Positions 6,188-14,471 are shown, numbered from the stretch's first letter. The stretch: 64,000 nucleotides of DNA from Oscillibacter ruminantium GH1 (GCF_000307265.1 NZ_DF158898.1:329719-393718), one strand, 5' to 3'. Notes: generated by a model not told the origin, from the letters alone. Translations and numbers: made by a program.

Positions 6188-6724
6188 TTGACCACAGAAT
6201 ATCTGCTGCACGAACAGGTAAACCATGTTTTGTCCGCGCTTACGAAGCAAAACGCGCTCATCATTCAGACCGTTTTACATACCGGGCTGCGCATTTCCGA
6301 CGTGCTGGAACTACACACAGAGGACTTGAAGCCCAGCATGTGGGTGGTGGAAAAGAAGACGGGGAAGCGCCACCGCTGCGGCCTGACAAAGCCGCTTCTG
6401 GAAGCCGTCCGGCAGCAAGCCGGGCCTGTGTGGGCGTTTCCCGGCGCGAAGCCGGGAAATCACAAGACCAGACAGGCTGTCTGGAAGGATGTGAAGCGCG
6501 CAGCCAAGGCGTTTCGCCTTGAGCAGAACGTTGCGCCACACAGTTTCCGCAAAATCTACGCCGTGGAACTCATGCAGCGCTACGGCGATATCCGACGTGT
6601 TCAACGGGCCATGGAGCACGCAAGCCCGTCCGTGACGGCGATTTACGTGATGGCTGACGCGCTGCTGTACCGCAAAAACGTCCTCGCCGAGCAGCGGAGA
6701 CGGAAATTTTTGGTTGACAACTGA
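6188..6724 (+). CDS. Minimal tyrosine recombinase of the element
   Basis: This 178-residue protein consists only of the catalytic domain. R35 (TGLRISDV), a Lys near 57-58, HSFR (H118, R121), H144 and nucleophile Y153 are all in place. The usual N-terminal SAM-like DNA-binding domain of 90-120 residues is absent. The TTG start follows AGGAGG with an eight-base spacer. Its position beside rep and between the direct repeats suggests that it integrates and excises the element. How it binds DNA without the arm-binding domain is open. Confidence 0.8.
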   Translation: MTTEYLLHEQVNHVLSALTKQNALIIQTVLHTGLRISDVLELHTEDLKPSMWVVEKKTGKRHRCGLTKPLLEAVRQQAGPVWAFPGAKPGNHKTRQAVWKDVKRAAKAFRLEQNVAPHSFRKIYAVELMQRYGDIRRVQRAMEHASPSVTAIYVMADALLYRKNVLAEQRRRKFLVDN

Positions 6725-6742
6725 TTAGCGCCGTTCTATACT
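6714..6742 (+). promoter_or_regulatory. Strong outward-facing promoter, right end
   Basis: TTGACA (6714-6719) and TATACT (6737-6742) are 17 bp apart. The -35 lies in the last codons of the recombinase gene. The promoter points toward the right repeat. Confidence 0.6.
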
Positions 6743-6743
6743 T

Positions 6744-6786
6744 GTGTCAAAACAACCCTGCACAGGAATGAGGGCTGTTTTGACAC
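6744..6786 (+). repeat. 16-bp hairpin just after the recombinase
   Basis: Arms 6744-6759 and 6771-6786 (GTGTCAAAACA and its complement) pair with one G-U. There is no T tract, so it is more likely an operator or the 5' hairpin of the transcript from the 6714 promoter than a terminator. Confidence 0.55.
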
Positions 6787-7044
6787 GGTCAATACGGCGC
6801 GGAAGGAGGGAGGCAAGCTAGGTTCGGCGACGGAAAAGGTTCATGCCATCGGTTGCCGGAACGGAACAATAACGTTTATTTTGTTGCCCGGAGCGGTCAC
6901 GGCCCAAGCGCGGCGCGGGGCGCGCTCCCGATGCGCTGCTACGACACGCAGCGCGCGCAGCCCGGCGGAACGCCGGGGCGGAGGGCGAACAATCTTGTCT
7001 GCTACAAGGATACTCCGTGACCCCACAGGGGAACGGAGATTTTA
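6749..7044 (+). ncRNA. Candidate 0.3-kb structured RNA at the right end
   Basis: The transcript from the 6714-6742 promoter would start near 6749, inside the 16-bp hairpin. It would cross further stems (GCGCTGC/GCAGCGC, CCCGGCG/CGCCGGG) and end at a CTCCGT/ACGGAG hairpin (7013-7038) followed by ATTTT. The only frame with a plausible start has 9 codons (6843). I infer a non-coding RNA and recognise no known class. Confidence 0.35.
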
Positions 7045-7081
7045 AATGCAGGCAAGATTGAACAAAATAAAAATTTTGTTC
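7039..7081 (+). repeat. Right direct repeat (attR-like)
   Basis: This is the partner of 4315-4357. The inverted arms GAACAAAA/TTTTGTTC enclose TAAAAA here instead of TACCCG. Confidence 0.7.
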
Positions 7082-7470
7082 AAAGTGGGGTAGACCAGTT
7101 CCCCGAAATGGCCGTTTTTGGCCGTTTTTCCGCCTATGTACAGCCAAGTGCTTGTTGCCATGACAATCTTAAGGCTCTGTACGTTTTTTATAATGCTCTT
7201 CATTTACAGATTCTGTTCTGCATCTTTTGTCGGCATTGATTTTGTCTAGTGATCCCAGTGCGAAAATTTCACCATAAGTATTTTACGCGCGGATCGGCCG
7301 TATCTACTGTGGGCTTTGGCACTTTTGCGTCAGACACAGCTTTGCAATCTACTCCGCAGACCGGTTTCCAGCGATTTAAACACCTCCTTATGATGACTTC
7401 TCTGATTGCAGCCCGCTCCAGCAGCTGAAATTTTTCCATGTGAAATTGTAAAACGATTGCAGGTGATTTT
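7082..7470. other. Intergenic stretch without a recognisable gene
   Basis: No frame with a ribosome site and credible composition is seen on either strand. The last bases carry AGGTGA for the recombinase that follows. Confidence 0.5.
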
Positions 7471-8484
7471 TTGAACGATTATCGTACCGAAGCGCCACCA
7501 GTCCTGCGGGATTTTTTGGCGTACCACGAGACGATCAAAGCCCACTCCAAGCGGACTGTGGACGAATATTTTTTGGATCTGCGGAACTTTTTTCGCTACA
7601 TAAAGCAGGTTCGTGACCCATCGTTAAAGGACAAGCGTCTTGACGAAATCTCTATCTTGGACGTGGATCTTGACTTTGTTAAATCTGTAACACTTACGGA
7701 TGTTTACGGCTATATGACCTATCTCAGCCGCGACCGTGTACAGCATCAGAACAGCTCTGCATCTGATTATGGACTGAACGCTGCGTCCAGAGCGCGAAAA
7801 ATTGCGACTTTGCGTTCCTTTTATAACTATCTAACGAATAAAGTCCATTTGATCTCCGAAAACCCCGTGAAGGACATTGACTCCCCAAAAACCATGAAAA
7901 CATTACCCAAATATCTGACCTTAGACGAAAGTATCCAGCTTTTAGACTCTGTGGATGGCAAAAACCGGGAGCGCGACTACTGCATTCTGACGCTGTTTCT
8001 CAACTGCGGCCTGCGAATTTCAGAGCTGGTAGGGCTGGATTTAAACGACATCCAAGACGAGGCGCTCCGAATTCTCGGTAAGGGCAACAAAGTCCGCATC
8101 GTCTACCTGAACGATGCCTGCAAGGATGCCCTGCGCCAATATAAAGCTGTGCGGCAGCCCATCGTGGGCCGGGATCAGAACGCTCTTTTCTTGTCAGCGC
8201 AAAACAAACGCATCAGCCGATCCGGTGTTCACGCGCTCGTGAAAAAACATCTGGGTGATGCCGGTCTGGATGCGACGGAATACTCCGCGCACAAACTCCG
8301 CCACACCGCCGCCACACTGATGCTCCAAAACGGTGTGGATGTGAAAGCCGTGCAGGAGGTTTTAGGCCACGATCATTTGAATACTACCGAAATTTACACC
8401 CATATCGACAACGATGCCCTCCGCGTTGCCGCAAAGGCAAATCCCTTGTCACACGTTAAGCATCAACGGAAACAGGATTCTTGA
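7471..8484 (+). CDS. Chromosomal Xer-like tyrosine recombinase
   Basis: This 337-residue recombinase has an N-terminal core-binding domain (about 10-125) and a complete catalytic domain: R182 (CGLRISEL), K204 or K207, H274 and R277 (HKLRHTA), H300 and Y309. It is longer than typical XerC/XerD (about 295) and closer to single-recombinase XerS/XerH types, so chromosome dimer resolution is plausible but not proven. The TTG start follows AGGTGA. Codon use resembles core genes more than the element on its left. I saw no clear dif site nearby. Confidence 0.8.
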   Translation: MNDYRTEAPPVLRDFLAYHETIKAHSKRTVDEYFLDLRNFFRYIKQVRDPSLKDKRLDEISILDVDLDFVKSVTLTDVYGYMTYLSRDRVQHQNSSASDYGLNAASRARKIATLRSFYNYLTNKVHLISENPVKDIDSPKTMKTLPKYLTLDESIQLLDSVDGKNRERDYCILTLFLNCGLRISELVGLDLNDIQDEALRILGKGNKVRIVYLNDACKDALRQYKAVRQPIVGRDQNALFLSAQNKRISRSGVHALVKKHLGDAGLDATEYSAHKLRHTAATLMLQNGVDVKAVQEVLGHDHLNTTEIYTHIDNDALRVAAKANPLSHVKHQRKQDS

Positions 8485-8515
8485 TTTGAAGATTGCCGTG
8501 AGGAAGACATTACCA

Positions 8516-8544
8516 TTGCAAAACGGTAACAAATCGGTTACAAT
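8516..8544 (+). promoter_or_regulatory. Strong promoter with operator-like repeat for the Cys-rich peptide
   Basis: TTGCAA (8516-8521) and TACAAT (8539-8544) are 17 bp apart. The spacer holds an inverted repeat GTAAC/GTTAC, a possible repressor site. Confidence 0.6.
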
Positions 8545-8590
8545 GACTCTTGTCTTCGCGAGACAAATTCGATATAGGAGGTTTCCGTAC

Positions 8591-8698
8591 ATGTTTTGTA
8601 ATTCTAATTTCAACTGCGATTTCAACGGTGCCAACGGCGGTTTTGACTGCGGCGCTCTCTTCCAGATGCTGAGCAAGTGCTTCGGCTTTGGCTGCTAA
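8591..8698 (+). CDS. 35-residue Cys/Asn/Phe-rich peptide
   Basis: The peptide begins MFCNSNFNCDFNGANGG and ends FGFGC, with five cysteines in 35 residues. AGGAGG lies nine bases before the ATG, a strong promoter lies 47 bp upstream and a strong terminator lies 65 bp downstream, so this is a dedicated transcription unit. The frame stays open upstream, but that part overlaps the recombinase end and the promoter. There is no leader cleavage motif or modification enzyme nearby. It may be a small structural (for example spore) or metal-binding peptide. I do not recognise it. Confidence 0.7.
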   Translation: MFCNSNFNCDFNGANGGFDCGALFQMLSKCFGFGC

Positions 8699-8762
8699 TT
8701 GACACAGAACTTACGGCTCGCACTTACAGTGCCACTAGTGCTGTACTGAGCGATTGACCTTC

Positions 8763-8793
8763 GGCGGTCCCGCCTTGCGGGGCCGCCTTTTTT
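8763..8793 (+). terminator. Terminator of the Cys-rich peptide gene
   Basis: An 11-bp stem (8763-8773 with 8777-8787) is followed by six T. Confidence 0.85.
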
Positions 8794-8812
8794 GCGCCTT
8801 CCCCCTTCCTTG

Positions 8813-8859
8813 AAAAAAGCGCACCGCCGCCGGAGGCTTCCGGCGGCGGTGCGCTTTTT
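8813..8859 (-). terminator. Bidirectional terminator after the SLH-GH18 gene
   Basis: A perfect 16-bp stem (8819-8834 with 8839-8854) has A tracts on the left and T tracts on the right, so it can act in both directions. Confidence 0.85.
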
Positions 8860-8884
8860 ATATGTAATGCTTTAATTTTCGCAA

Positions 8885-10528
8885 TCAGCTCAGCAGACTG
8901 TTCCAGTTCCAGCCATGATTTTGCGGCAGGATTCCAAGCCGCCACAGAGATACTCCGGTAATTCCCAAGAGCTTGGCGGCGTTCGACGATGCCTGCACGC
9001 TATCCCCATCCTGATACCACATGAAATACCGACTGCCATCCTCTGCGGCGTAGGTCGCATAGGGCATCTGGTACGCATCCGACCAGCCCAGTTGCGTCCC
9101 AGCCTGACCCAGCCGCTGGTAAACGGTCTCTGCCGACGGATAGACCGGCGTGCCGGAGAGCAGTTTGCCAGCCGCGTCGATTTTCCAAGCCACCGGCTTG
9201 CTGGAGTAGCCCAGCAGAATCTTAGAAACGTCCTCCACACCGGTGTTGGCGTTGGTAATCGCCAGTAAAGACGCATACACTTGGTCCATGGGGGCCGGAG
9301 CGGCGGTCTTATGGTATTCCGTCCCCACGTAGGAGCTCAGGTCCCGAGCGTCATAGTCATAGGCCATCAAGATCACCTTGTCGGCCAGTTGTCCGATGGC
9401 ACGGTAATCGTAGCCGTCGTAGTAGCTGCCGGTAGTCAAAGCCGGGGAAACGCAGACATATAAGCTCTTGCCAAGGGAATGCACTTTACCGGAAAGCGCA
9501 GTGAGAAACGCAGTGTAATCCGCCTTTTGGGTGCTGCGCAGACCCTCAAAATCAATGGTCACGCCGTTGTAGGGATTCTTTCCAATGGCATTGTAGGAAA
9601 CCGTCAGTTCATTGACGATTTGCGTCACTGCCGCTTCCCTTCCGCTGGTGGAGGAAATCAATTCCTTCACGCCGCCCGCCGCATCCATGAATACGGTGAG
9701 GTTCAGGGGTGTACCGTTGCTCTCCAGATAGCTTATCACATCCTGATAGCCACTGGGTATGGCGTACTCGTTGCTGCTTGCGCTGGTGGTGGACAGCAGG
9801 GCCGATGTCCCGTCCCAAGTCATCCGGCTCCATCCGGCGCTGACTGCCTCCATCCCGCTCGTCAGCCCTATCTGGCTGTAAGAAGAGATGGCGTAGAATC
9901 CATGGACAAAGTCCGTCTTCTGGTGCAGCTTTTCATAGATGCGTACCAGCATGGCGGCTGCCTGCGCCCGAGTGGCGGAGGCTGAGGGTGCAAACGTGGT
10001 GGCGCTGGTGCCGGTGGTCATGCCTATCTGATAGGCCACGGCCACATACCCCTTTCCCGCCGTTACATCCGTGAATGGCAGGGCCGCCTGCTTTTCCTCG
10101 TTGGCGGCGGCCCCCTTCAGCCCCAGCGCACGCACCAGCATCTCGGACATCTCCGCCCGGGTGATGGCGTCGTCCGGACGGAAGTTCTTTCCCCCGTCTA
10201 CCGCATCGTGAGCCGCCGCAGTCTCCGCCGCGGAATACCAGCTGTGGGAAGCGGGTACGTCTGCAAAGGACGGGGTTGCAGGAGTCTCCGTCCCCCACCC
10301 CATCATTCGCGCCAGTACAGCTGCAAACTGCCCCCGGGTCATGGAGTCGGAGTACCCGAAGGTACTGGCACTGTAACCGCTCATCAGGCCGTAATCCACG
10401 GCCTTTTGCACAGCACCCGTCAGAGAGCTTCCAGATGGAATGTCGGTAAAGGAGACGACTGCCGCCGCTGGGACAGTTAGGGATGCCGCCAACGCTGCAG
10501 CCAGAACCCCCGCGCATAATTTTTTCAT
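8885..10528 (-). CDS. SLH-domain surface protein with GH18 chitinase-like domain
   Basis: This secreted 547-residue protein has a Sec signal (MKKLCAGVLAAALAASL, ending near AAA) and three S-layer homology repeats over about residues 27-215 for attachment to cell-wall polymer. A glycoside hydrolase 18 barrel fills residues 225-547. The barrel carries GVTIDFEG, a short form of the DxxDxDxE catalytic motif that retains the proton-donor Glu, as in the YaaH/SleL spore-cortex group. Peptidoglycan or chitin-like glycan cleavage at the cell or spore surface is inferred. The ATG at 10528 follows AAAGGCGAAAGC; an upstream in-frame start lacks a signal peptide. Confidence 0.85.
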   Translation of the reverse strand: MKKLCAGVLAAALAASLTVPAAAVVSFTDIPSGSSLTGAVQKAVDYGLMSGYSASTFGYSDSMTRGQFAAVLARMMGWGTETPATPSFADVPASHSWYSAAETAAAHDAVDGGKNFRPDDAITRAEMSEMLVRALGLKGAAANEEKQAALPFTDVTAGKGYVAVAYQIGMTTGTSATTFAPSASATRAQAAAMLVRIYEKLHQKTDFVHGFYAISSYSQIGLTSGMEAVSAGWSRMTWDGTSALLSTTSASSNEYAIPSGYQDVISYLESNGTPLNLTVFMDAAGGVKELISSTSGREAAVTQIVNELTVSYNAIGKNPYNGVTIDFEGLRSTQKADYTAFLTALSGKVHSLGKSLYVCVSPALTTGSYYDGYDYRAIGQLADKVILMAYDYDARDLSSYVGTEYHKTAAPAPMDQVYASLLAITNANTGVEDVSKILLGYSSKPVAWKIDAAGKLLSGTPVYPSAETVYQRLGQAGTQLGWSDAYQMPYATYAAEDGSRYFMWYQDGDSVQASSNAAKLLGITGVSLWRLGILPQNHGWNWNSLLS

Positions 10529-10647
10529 TGCTTTCGCCTTTCTTCTGTAAAAATAACTGATAAATTCGGCCGCTTTCAGCACCTCAGCATCAAAAGCCGG
10601 TCGAAGACTTTTTTAGTATAACACCGTTAAAATCTCAATTCAAGACT

Positions 10648-11151
10648 TTAGGGCCGAGTGACGCCGATGATCTGGATGGGGCGAATCATGCGGTATTCAT
10701 AACTGGAAAGAGGCCGGTTATCTGCATCGTAGCTGTGGGCAGCCACCAGAATGTTCTCCGGTCTAAACGGCGGCCAAGCCGCAACCACTACCGGCGTGTG
10801 CTGGTAGACGTCCCCTTTAAAAGAGAGCTGGATTACGTCGCCGGGGCGAATCTCCTGCAGGGTACACTCCCGTCCAACCGGCCCCACGGAGGGCTGGGAA
10901 CGGACGAGAAAATTGAAGAAATACTCCACTCCCGTCCAAGACGGGGATTTTTGATTCGCATCAATGTAATACCAGCCAAAGGTCGGCAGGAAGTTCATGA
11001 TGCCGGACCCGGCGAAGACACACTGGGACGCGAAATTGGTGCAGTCGCCGCCCAAGTTCTCATAGTCGTAAAAATCCGGATTTCGACCAAAGGCCCACCG
11101 ATGGGCATACTGCACAGCCGCCCGGCGGTCATAATCCTGCAAAAATTTCAT
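10648..11151 (-). CDS. Amidase_6-like (putative cell-wall amidase) protein
   Basis: The 167-residue protein starts MKFLQDYDRRAAVQYAHRWA and carries GGDCTNFASQC (catalytic-type C37) and a later His (YQHTPVVV), the pattern of the putative amidase domain family seen in Clostridia sporulation and cell-wall proteins. No signal peptide is visible, so it may act inside the mother cell or forespore. The ATG at 11151 follows a G-rich ribosome site; a longer frame exists upstream but has no ribosome site and reads into the adjacent terminator. The substrate is unknown. Confidence 0.75.
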   Translation of the reverse strand: MKFLQDYDRRAAVQYAHRWAFGRNPDFYDYENLGGDCTNFASQCVFAGSGIMNFLPTFGWYYIDANQKSPSWTGVEYFFNFLVRSQPSVGPVGRECTLQEIRPGDVIQLSFKGDVYQHTPVVVAAWPPFRPENILVAAHSYDADNRPLSSYEYRMIRPIQIIGVTRP

Positions 11152-11255
11152 AATAGGCCCCCCTTCCCTCTCTTCAGAGTATGCCAAAAGGGGCGGACGT
11201 GTGAGCATAAGGACCGGGATGGCGATGCTTTCTTTCGAAGAAAGAGCGATAATAG

Positions 11256-11295
11256 AAACCACCCTCTACTTGCATTTTGCAGTAGAGGGTGGTTT
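11256..11295 (-). terminator. Terminator of the sigma-factor operon
   Basis: A perfect 15-bp stem (11256-11270 with 11281-11295) with a 10-base loop lies just past the sigma-factor stop. Confidence 0.75.
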
Positions 11296-11304
11296 GCGGC
11301 GTAA

Positions 11305-12174
11305 TTATACAAATTCGCGCAAATACTTGCTTCGGCTCGGATGCCGAAGTCTGCGCAGCGCTCTTGCCTCTATTTGACGAATCCGCTCTCTGGTAACACC
11401 AATATAGTTGCCAATCTCTTCTAGTGTATGGGGTTCATATCCATTTAATCCGAACCTCATATTGAGGACCATTTGCTCTCGTGGTTGCAAATAGGAGAGT
11501 TGCTTGTTAATTTCCTGACGCATCATAGTTTCTATTACTTCTTCTTCCGGAGAAGCGATAGTGGAGTCTTCGATAAAGTCTCCTAACATAGTAGACTCAT
11601 CACCACCAACAGGGGTTTCCAGTGAAACTGTTGGTGCAGAATTTTGCATCAACTGCTCCACTTTCTCAATGGAAAGACCCGTGGCTTCAGATAAATCTTT
11701 TTCAGTAACCGTTTCTTTCTGCTGATAAACTTCCTGTGCAGCTTTATTGATTTTCCGAAGGTCTTCGTTGAAATGCACGGGCAGTCGTACCGTCTTGTCC
11801 TGATCGGCTATGCTTCTTGTAATCGCCTGTCGAATCCACCATGTTGCATAAGTAGAGAAACGAAACCCCAGAGTATAGTCATAACGCTCCACAGCTTTCA
11901 TCAGACCCAGATTCCCCTCCTGTATGAGATCCAGAAAGGTCATTGACTGCGTATACGATGTATGTTTCTTTGCCAAGCTGACGACGAGGCGCAGATTTGA
12001 ACAGATCAGCTTTTCTTTTGCGTTTTGATCTCCATTGGATGAACGAATCGCAAGCTGGCGTTCTTCTTCCTGGTCAAGCAAAGGTGACGCACTCGCTTGC
12101 TTCAAATAATGCTGCACAGCACTCGTAGCGGCAGTGTCCGTTTGGTTTATAGGTACAGAGTAATCGTCGGGCAT
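11305..12174 (-). CDS. Sigma-70 family RNA polymerase sigma factor lacking region 1.1
   Basis: The 289-residue protein has region 1.2 (about 20-50), region 2 with DLIQEGNLGLMKAVERYD and FSTYATWWIRQAI, region 3, and region 4 with the helix-turn-helix TLEEIGNYIGVTRERIRQIE. It resembles RpoD closely but lacks region 1.1 and is about 80 residues shorter, so it is probably a group 2, non-essential factor. It lies 26 bp after mgtC in the same direction. Base composition here is clearly more AT-rich than in flanking core genes, which hints at transfer or relaxed codon use. No anti-sigma gene is adjacent. Confidence 0.85.
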   Translation of the reverse strand: MPDDYSVPINQTDTAATSAVQHYLKQASASPLLDQEEERQLAIRSSNGDQNAKEKLICSNLRLVVSLAKKHTSYTQSMTFLDLIQEGNLGLMKAVERYDYTLGFRFSTYATWWIRQAITRSIADQDKTVRLPVHFNEDLRKINKAAQEVYQQKETVTEKDLSEATGLSIEKVEQLMQNSAPTVSLETPVGGDESTMLGDFIEDSTIASPEEEVIETMMRQEINKQLSYLQPREQMVLNMRFGLNGYEPHTLEEIGNYIGVTRERIRQIEARALRRLRHPSRSKYLREFV

Positions 12175-12200
12175 TTGAACCTCCTACCTTTTCAAGTATA

Positions 12201-12911
12201 TCAGGCTATTTCTCGTATGTATTCTACACCGTCCAGTGCATAGAGATTATCAAGGATATCGTTATGATTCAGTTTTTGAGTAAGACCAATGGAGAAGATC
12301 AAAGTTCCTAGCTCCTGATTCAGCGTTTTTACATTCCCTCTTTGCATATCAAACAGTTCAAAATGTTGCTCTTGCGTATATTCAGACAGTCTGCGCAGAG
12401 AAAATGAGGAATTGTATTCCAAATAAATATCCATGGTCTTGGCGTGCTGCTTGATGTAGATATCTACTTTTTTCAAACTTACAAGAGCAAATAATGAGAA
12501 ACCAAAACCAATCACGGCTCCCATATAGAATCCAACTCCAATCGCCAGCCCCAGCCCTGCCGCCAACCAAAGTCCCGCCGCTGTAGTAAGGCCGCGCACC
12601 TCATCATTCCGGGTTACAATGATTGTTCCAGCACCCAGAAAGCCAATTCCGCTGACTACCTGCGCAGCAAGACGCGTAGGGTCGGTTTCGGGGTAAATAG
12701 TTGATATATATTGATTTGTCAGCATGATTATGGTTGAACCGATACAAACCAGTACATAGGTCATAAAACCGGCGGGACGATTTCGCAAACCACGCTCTGT
12801 GCCAAGGATACCTCCCACGAGCAAGGCGAGAACGATTCGCAGCGTTATAGAAAGGCCGTTGATCTCACGGAATAACACGCAATTGAACTCAGGCCATTCA
12901 AAAATATTCAA
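12201..12911 (-). CDS. MgtC/SapB family membrane protein
   Basis: The 236-residue protein has about five hydrophobic segments in its first 150 residues, including the family signature around GTERGLRNRPAGFMTYVL and SGIGFLGAGTIIV, then a cytosolic ACT-like C-terminal domain. MgtC proteins affect magnesium homeostasis and stress survival, partly by acting on ATP synthase or transporters; the exact role here is unknown. It sits between an unknown gene and a sigma factor, all leftward and closely spaced, so expression is probably shared. Confidence 0.85.
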   Translation of the reverse strand: MNIFEWPEFNCVLFREINGLSITLRIVLALLVGGILGTERGLRNRPAGFMTYVLVCIGSTIIMLTNQYISTIYPETDPTRLAAQVVSGIGFLGAGTIIVTRNDEVRGLTTAAGLWLAAGLGLAIGVGFYMGAVIGFGFSLFALVSLKKVDIYIKQHAKTMDIYLEYNSSFSLRRLSEYTQEQHFELFDMQRGNVKTLNQELGTLIFSIGLTQKLNHNDILDNLYALDGVEYIREIA

Positions 12912-12995
12912 ATACTGATTTCCCCCTAAAGTTAAATCTCCATGCTATTTTCAGAGACTGGAAACGGTAAATTGCAGAAATTCCGCTTCCTTTGT

Positions 12996-13775
12996 CTAAC
13001 TAACTGATAAGTGGTTGATCCTGCAAAAATACTGATAGAATGCAGTTGCAATTTCTTCTTTTTCGGTTTCTGCGAACAGGCTCGTAATTTGAAGCAGAAC
13101 CTGCTGCATAATGCTATTTGAAAAGTATTTAAACGGAATGTTTCCCCAGCGCGGAAATACCCCGTCATTTTCAAAATAGTCCCAATAGGGTAAAGCAAAC
13201 TTTAAAGGCAATAGAATCCTGTATGTTTCATGCACGTTTACAAATCCGTCGTGGCAATACTCCCCTAAGAAGTCCTCGGCAACCATAAAGGCGCCCAATA
13301 TGAGCCTGTCTTTTTCCTGCCCACCTTTGGGAATTCCCGTCAGCAGACACCCGGAATTTGGTTTTAGTCTGTTTGGAATTCGTGGCTCTCCTTTGGAATG
13401 TCCACTTAAATAACAGCCGGTTGAGATCACTCCACTTTCAAAGATTTCATTAAAGTCATCAATCGAGACATGAAAAGCCGCTTGAGAGTTTGGTAGAATT
13501 TTTATATTTTTCAATTGCCTGCGCCGTTCCTGCTCCTCACATTCCGCTTTCCAGTTTGCTTCCTCTGCCTGAAGCTGCTGATTATATTTGGCAGTGATCT
13601 TTTTTTGCTTTTCAGCGTCCTTCAAGGTCAGATAACGGACAAACGCTTCTGGGTAGAAGAAACGCTTTTCTCCCTTTGAAAAGAGAATAGAAATGATAGT
13701 GCCATCGCTGGAAAGGCCGGTCACTATCCCTTTCCCAAAAGAAATATGCTTTACCGCTTGCCCAACCAATTGCAT
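12996..13775 (-). CDS. Conserved hypothetical protein with N-terminal Tudor-like segment
   Basis: The 259-residue protein starts MQLVGQAVKHISFGKGIVTG. Residues 1-50 follow a pattern (SFGKGIV, GEKRFFYPEAF) seen in many Clostridia proteins of unknown function, and the segment looks like a small beta-barrel. A charged helical stretch (about 55-90, KQKKITAKYNQQLQAEE) may be coiled coil. The remainder is unassigned. The ATG at 13775 follows GGAGGGGAAAAA; the longer frame has no ribosome site. It lies 84 bp before mgtC and 120 bp after the L25 gene in the same AT-rich block. Confidence 0.7.
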   Translation of the reverse strand: MQLVGQAVKHISFGKGIVTGLSSDGTIISILFSKGEKRFFYPEAFVRYLTLKDAEKQKKITAKYNQQLQAEEANWKAECEEQERRRQLKNIKILPNSQAAFHVSIDDFNEIFESGVISTGCYLSGHSKGEPRIPNRLKPNSGCLLTGIPKGGQEKDRLILGAFMVAEDFLGEYCHDGFVNVHETYRILLPLKFALPYWDYFENDGVFPRWGNIPFKYFSNSIMQQVLLQITSLFAETEKEEIATAFYQYFCRINHLSVS

Positions 13776-13895
13776 TTTTTCCCCTCCATTCAGAATAATT
13801 ATAAAAAGGAAAGCCTGCACCGCTCAAACTAAAAAGCAAGTAAGAGCAGCGCAGACTTTTAACAGCCAATATCGTTACAAAAGAATCATCTGCAA

Positions 13896-14471
13896 TTACT
13901 CAGCTGCCTGCTCTACTGTGGAAGCGCCGATACGTTTTGCATCCTTGATCCGCAGAATGATCTCATCCTTGTCGATTTTCAAGTCTATTTTCTCATTGTT
14001 GAGTTCAGGAATATCCCCCACGGTTAAAACGCTGCCTACGGGCATTCCATCCACATCAATTGTAATTGTGTCGATCATGTCCTCCGGTAAAGATGTGTAT
14101 GGGATTTCGGAAACCATCCTTTCCAGAGACGCTGTTACCTTTTCCATGTTTTTTAAGATGATATGGATGACGCTACTAACGAGCTGATTGGGTGCTAATG
14201 CCTGAAAACGGAAGTGGAGGATCTCGTTGTTCAGATTATCAATTGATTTTTCTCGAATCTGCACCGGGATTACCTTCCCGTCCAGTTCAAGTTTGAGCTT
14301 GCTTCCTTCCCGTTTGTGGCGTACCAGCTGCCGTGCAGTGGATTCATCGATCTGAAGGGAGATGGACTCCTTCAAGGGACCGCCAAAAACACTGCCGGGA
14401 ATATGACCATTCCGTCTCAGGTGTTTTGCCTTTACAGAGAAATCTCTCTTCTCTACAGTGATTGTGTTCAT
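13896..14471 (-). CDS. rplY: 50S ribosomal protein L25 / general stress protein Ctc
   Basis: This 191-residue protein of the bL25/TL5/Ctc family has an N-terminal 5S-rRNA-binding beta-barrel (about 1-90) and the C-terminal beta domain found in Ctc. In Bacillus, Ctc is a stress-induced form that binds 5S rRNA. AGGAGGAACATACG precedes the ATG. It has a 165-base leader with a near-consensus promoter and a terminator-like hairpin. It heads an AT-rich cluster with an unknown protein, MgtC and a sigma factor, which suits a stress-related unit. Confidence 0.9.
   Translation of the reverse strand: MNTITVEKRDFSVKAKHLRRNGHIPGSVFGGPLKESISLQIDESTARQLVRHKREGSKLKLELDGKVIPVQIREKSIDNLNNEILHFRFQALAPNQLVSSVIHIILKNMEKVTASLERMVSEIPYTSLPEDMIDTITIDVDGMPVGSVLTVGDIPELNNEKIDLKIDKDEIILRIKDAKRIGASTVEQAAE

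Larger units (their letters stand above)
4315..7081. mobile_element. Integrated rolling-circle element with tyrosine recombinase
   Basis: A 31-bp sequence at 4315-4345 recurs at 7039-7069 in the same orientation with one mismatch. Between the copies lie a HUH rolling-circle initiator, a short tyrosine recombinase, a candidate nick site, a GC-rich hairpin array and an outward-facing promoter near each end. No mobilisation, capsid or Zot gene is present. It is best read as an integrated small replicon or satellite of about 2.77 kb. That the repeats are the true attachment sites is inferred. Confidence 0.65.

Noticed and set aside
7330-7545. Minus-strand frame across the start of the Xer-like gene
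   Set aside because: Its only ribosome-like site abuts a GTG with no spacer, and most of the frame is antisense to the recombinase.
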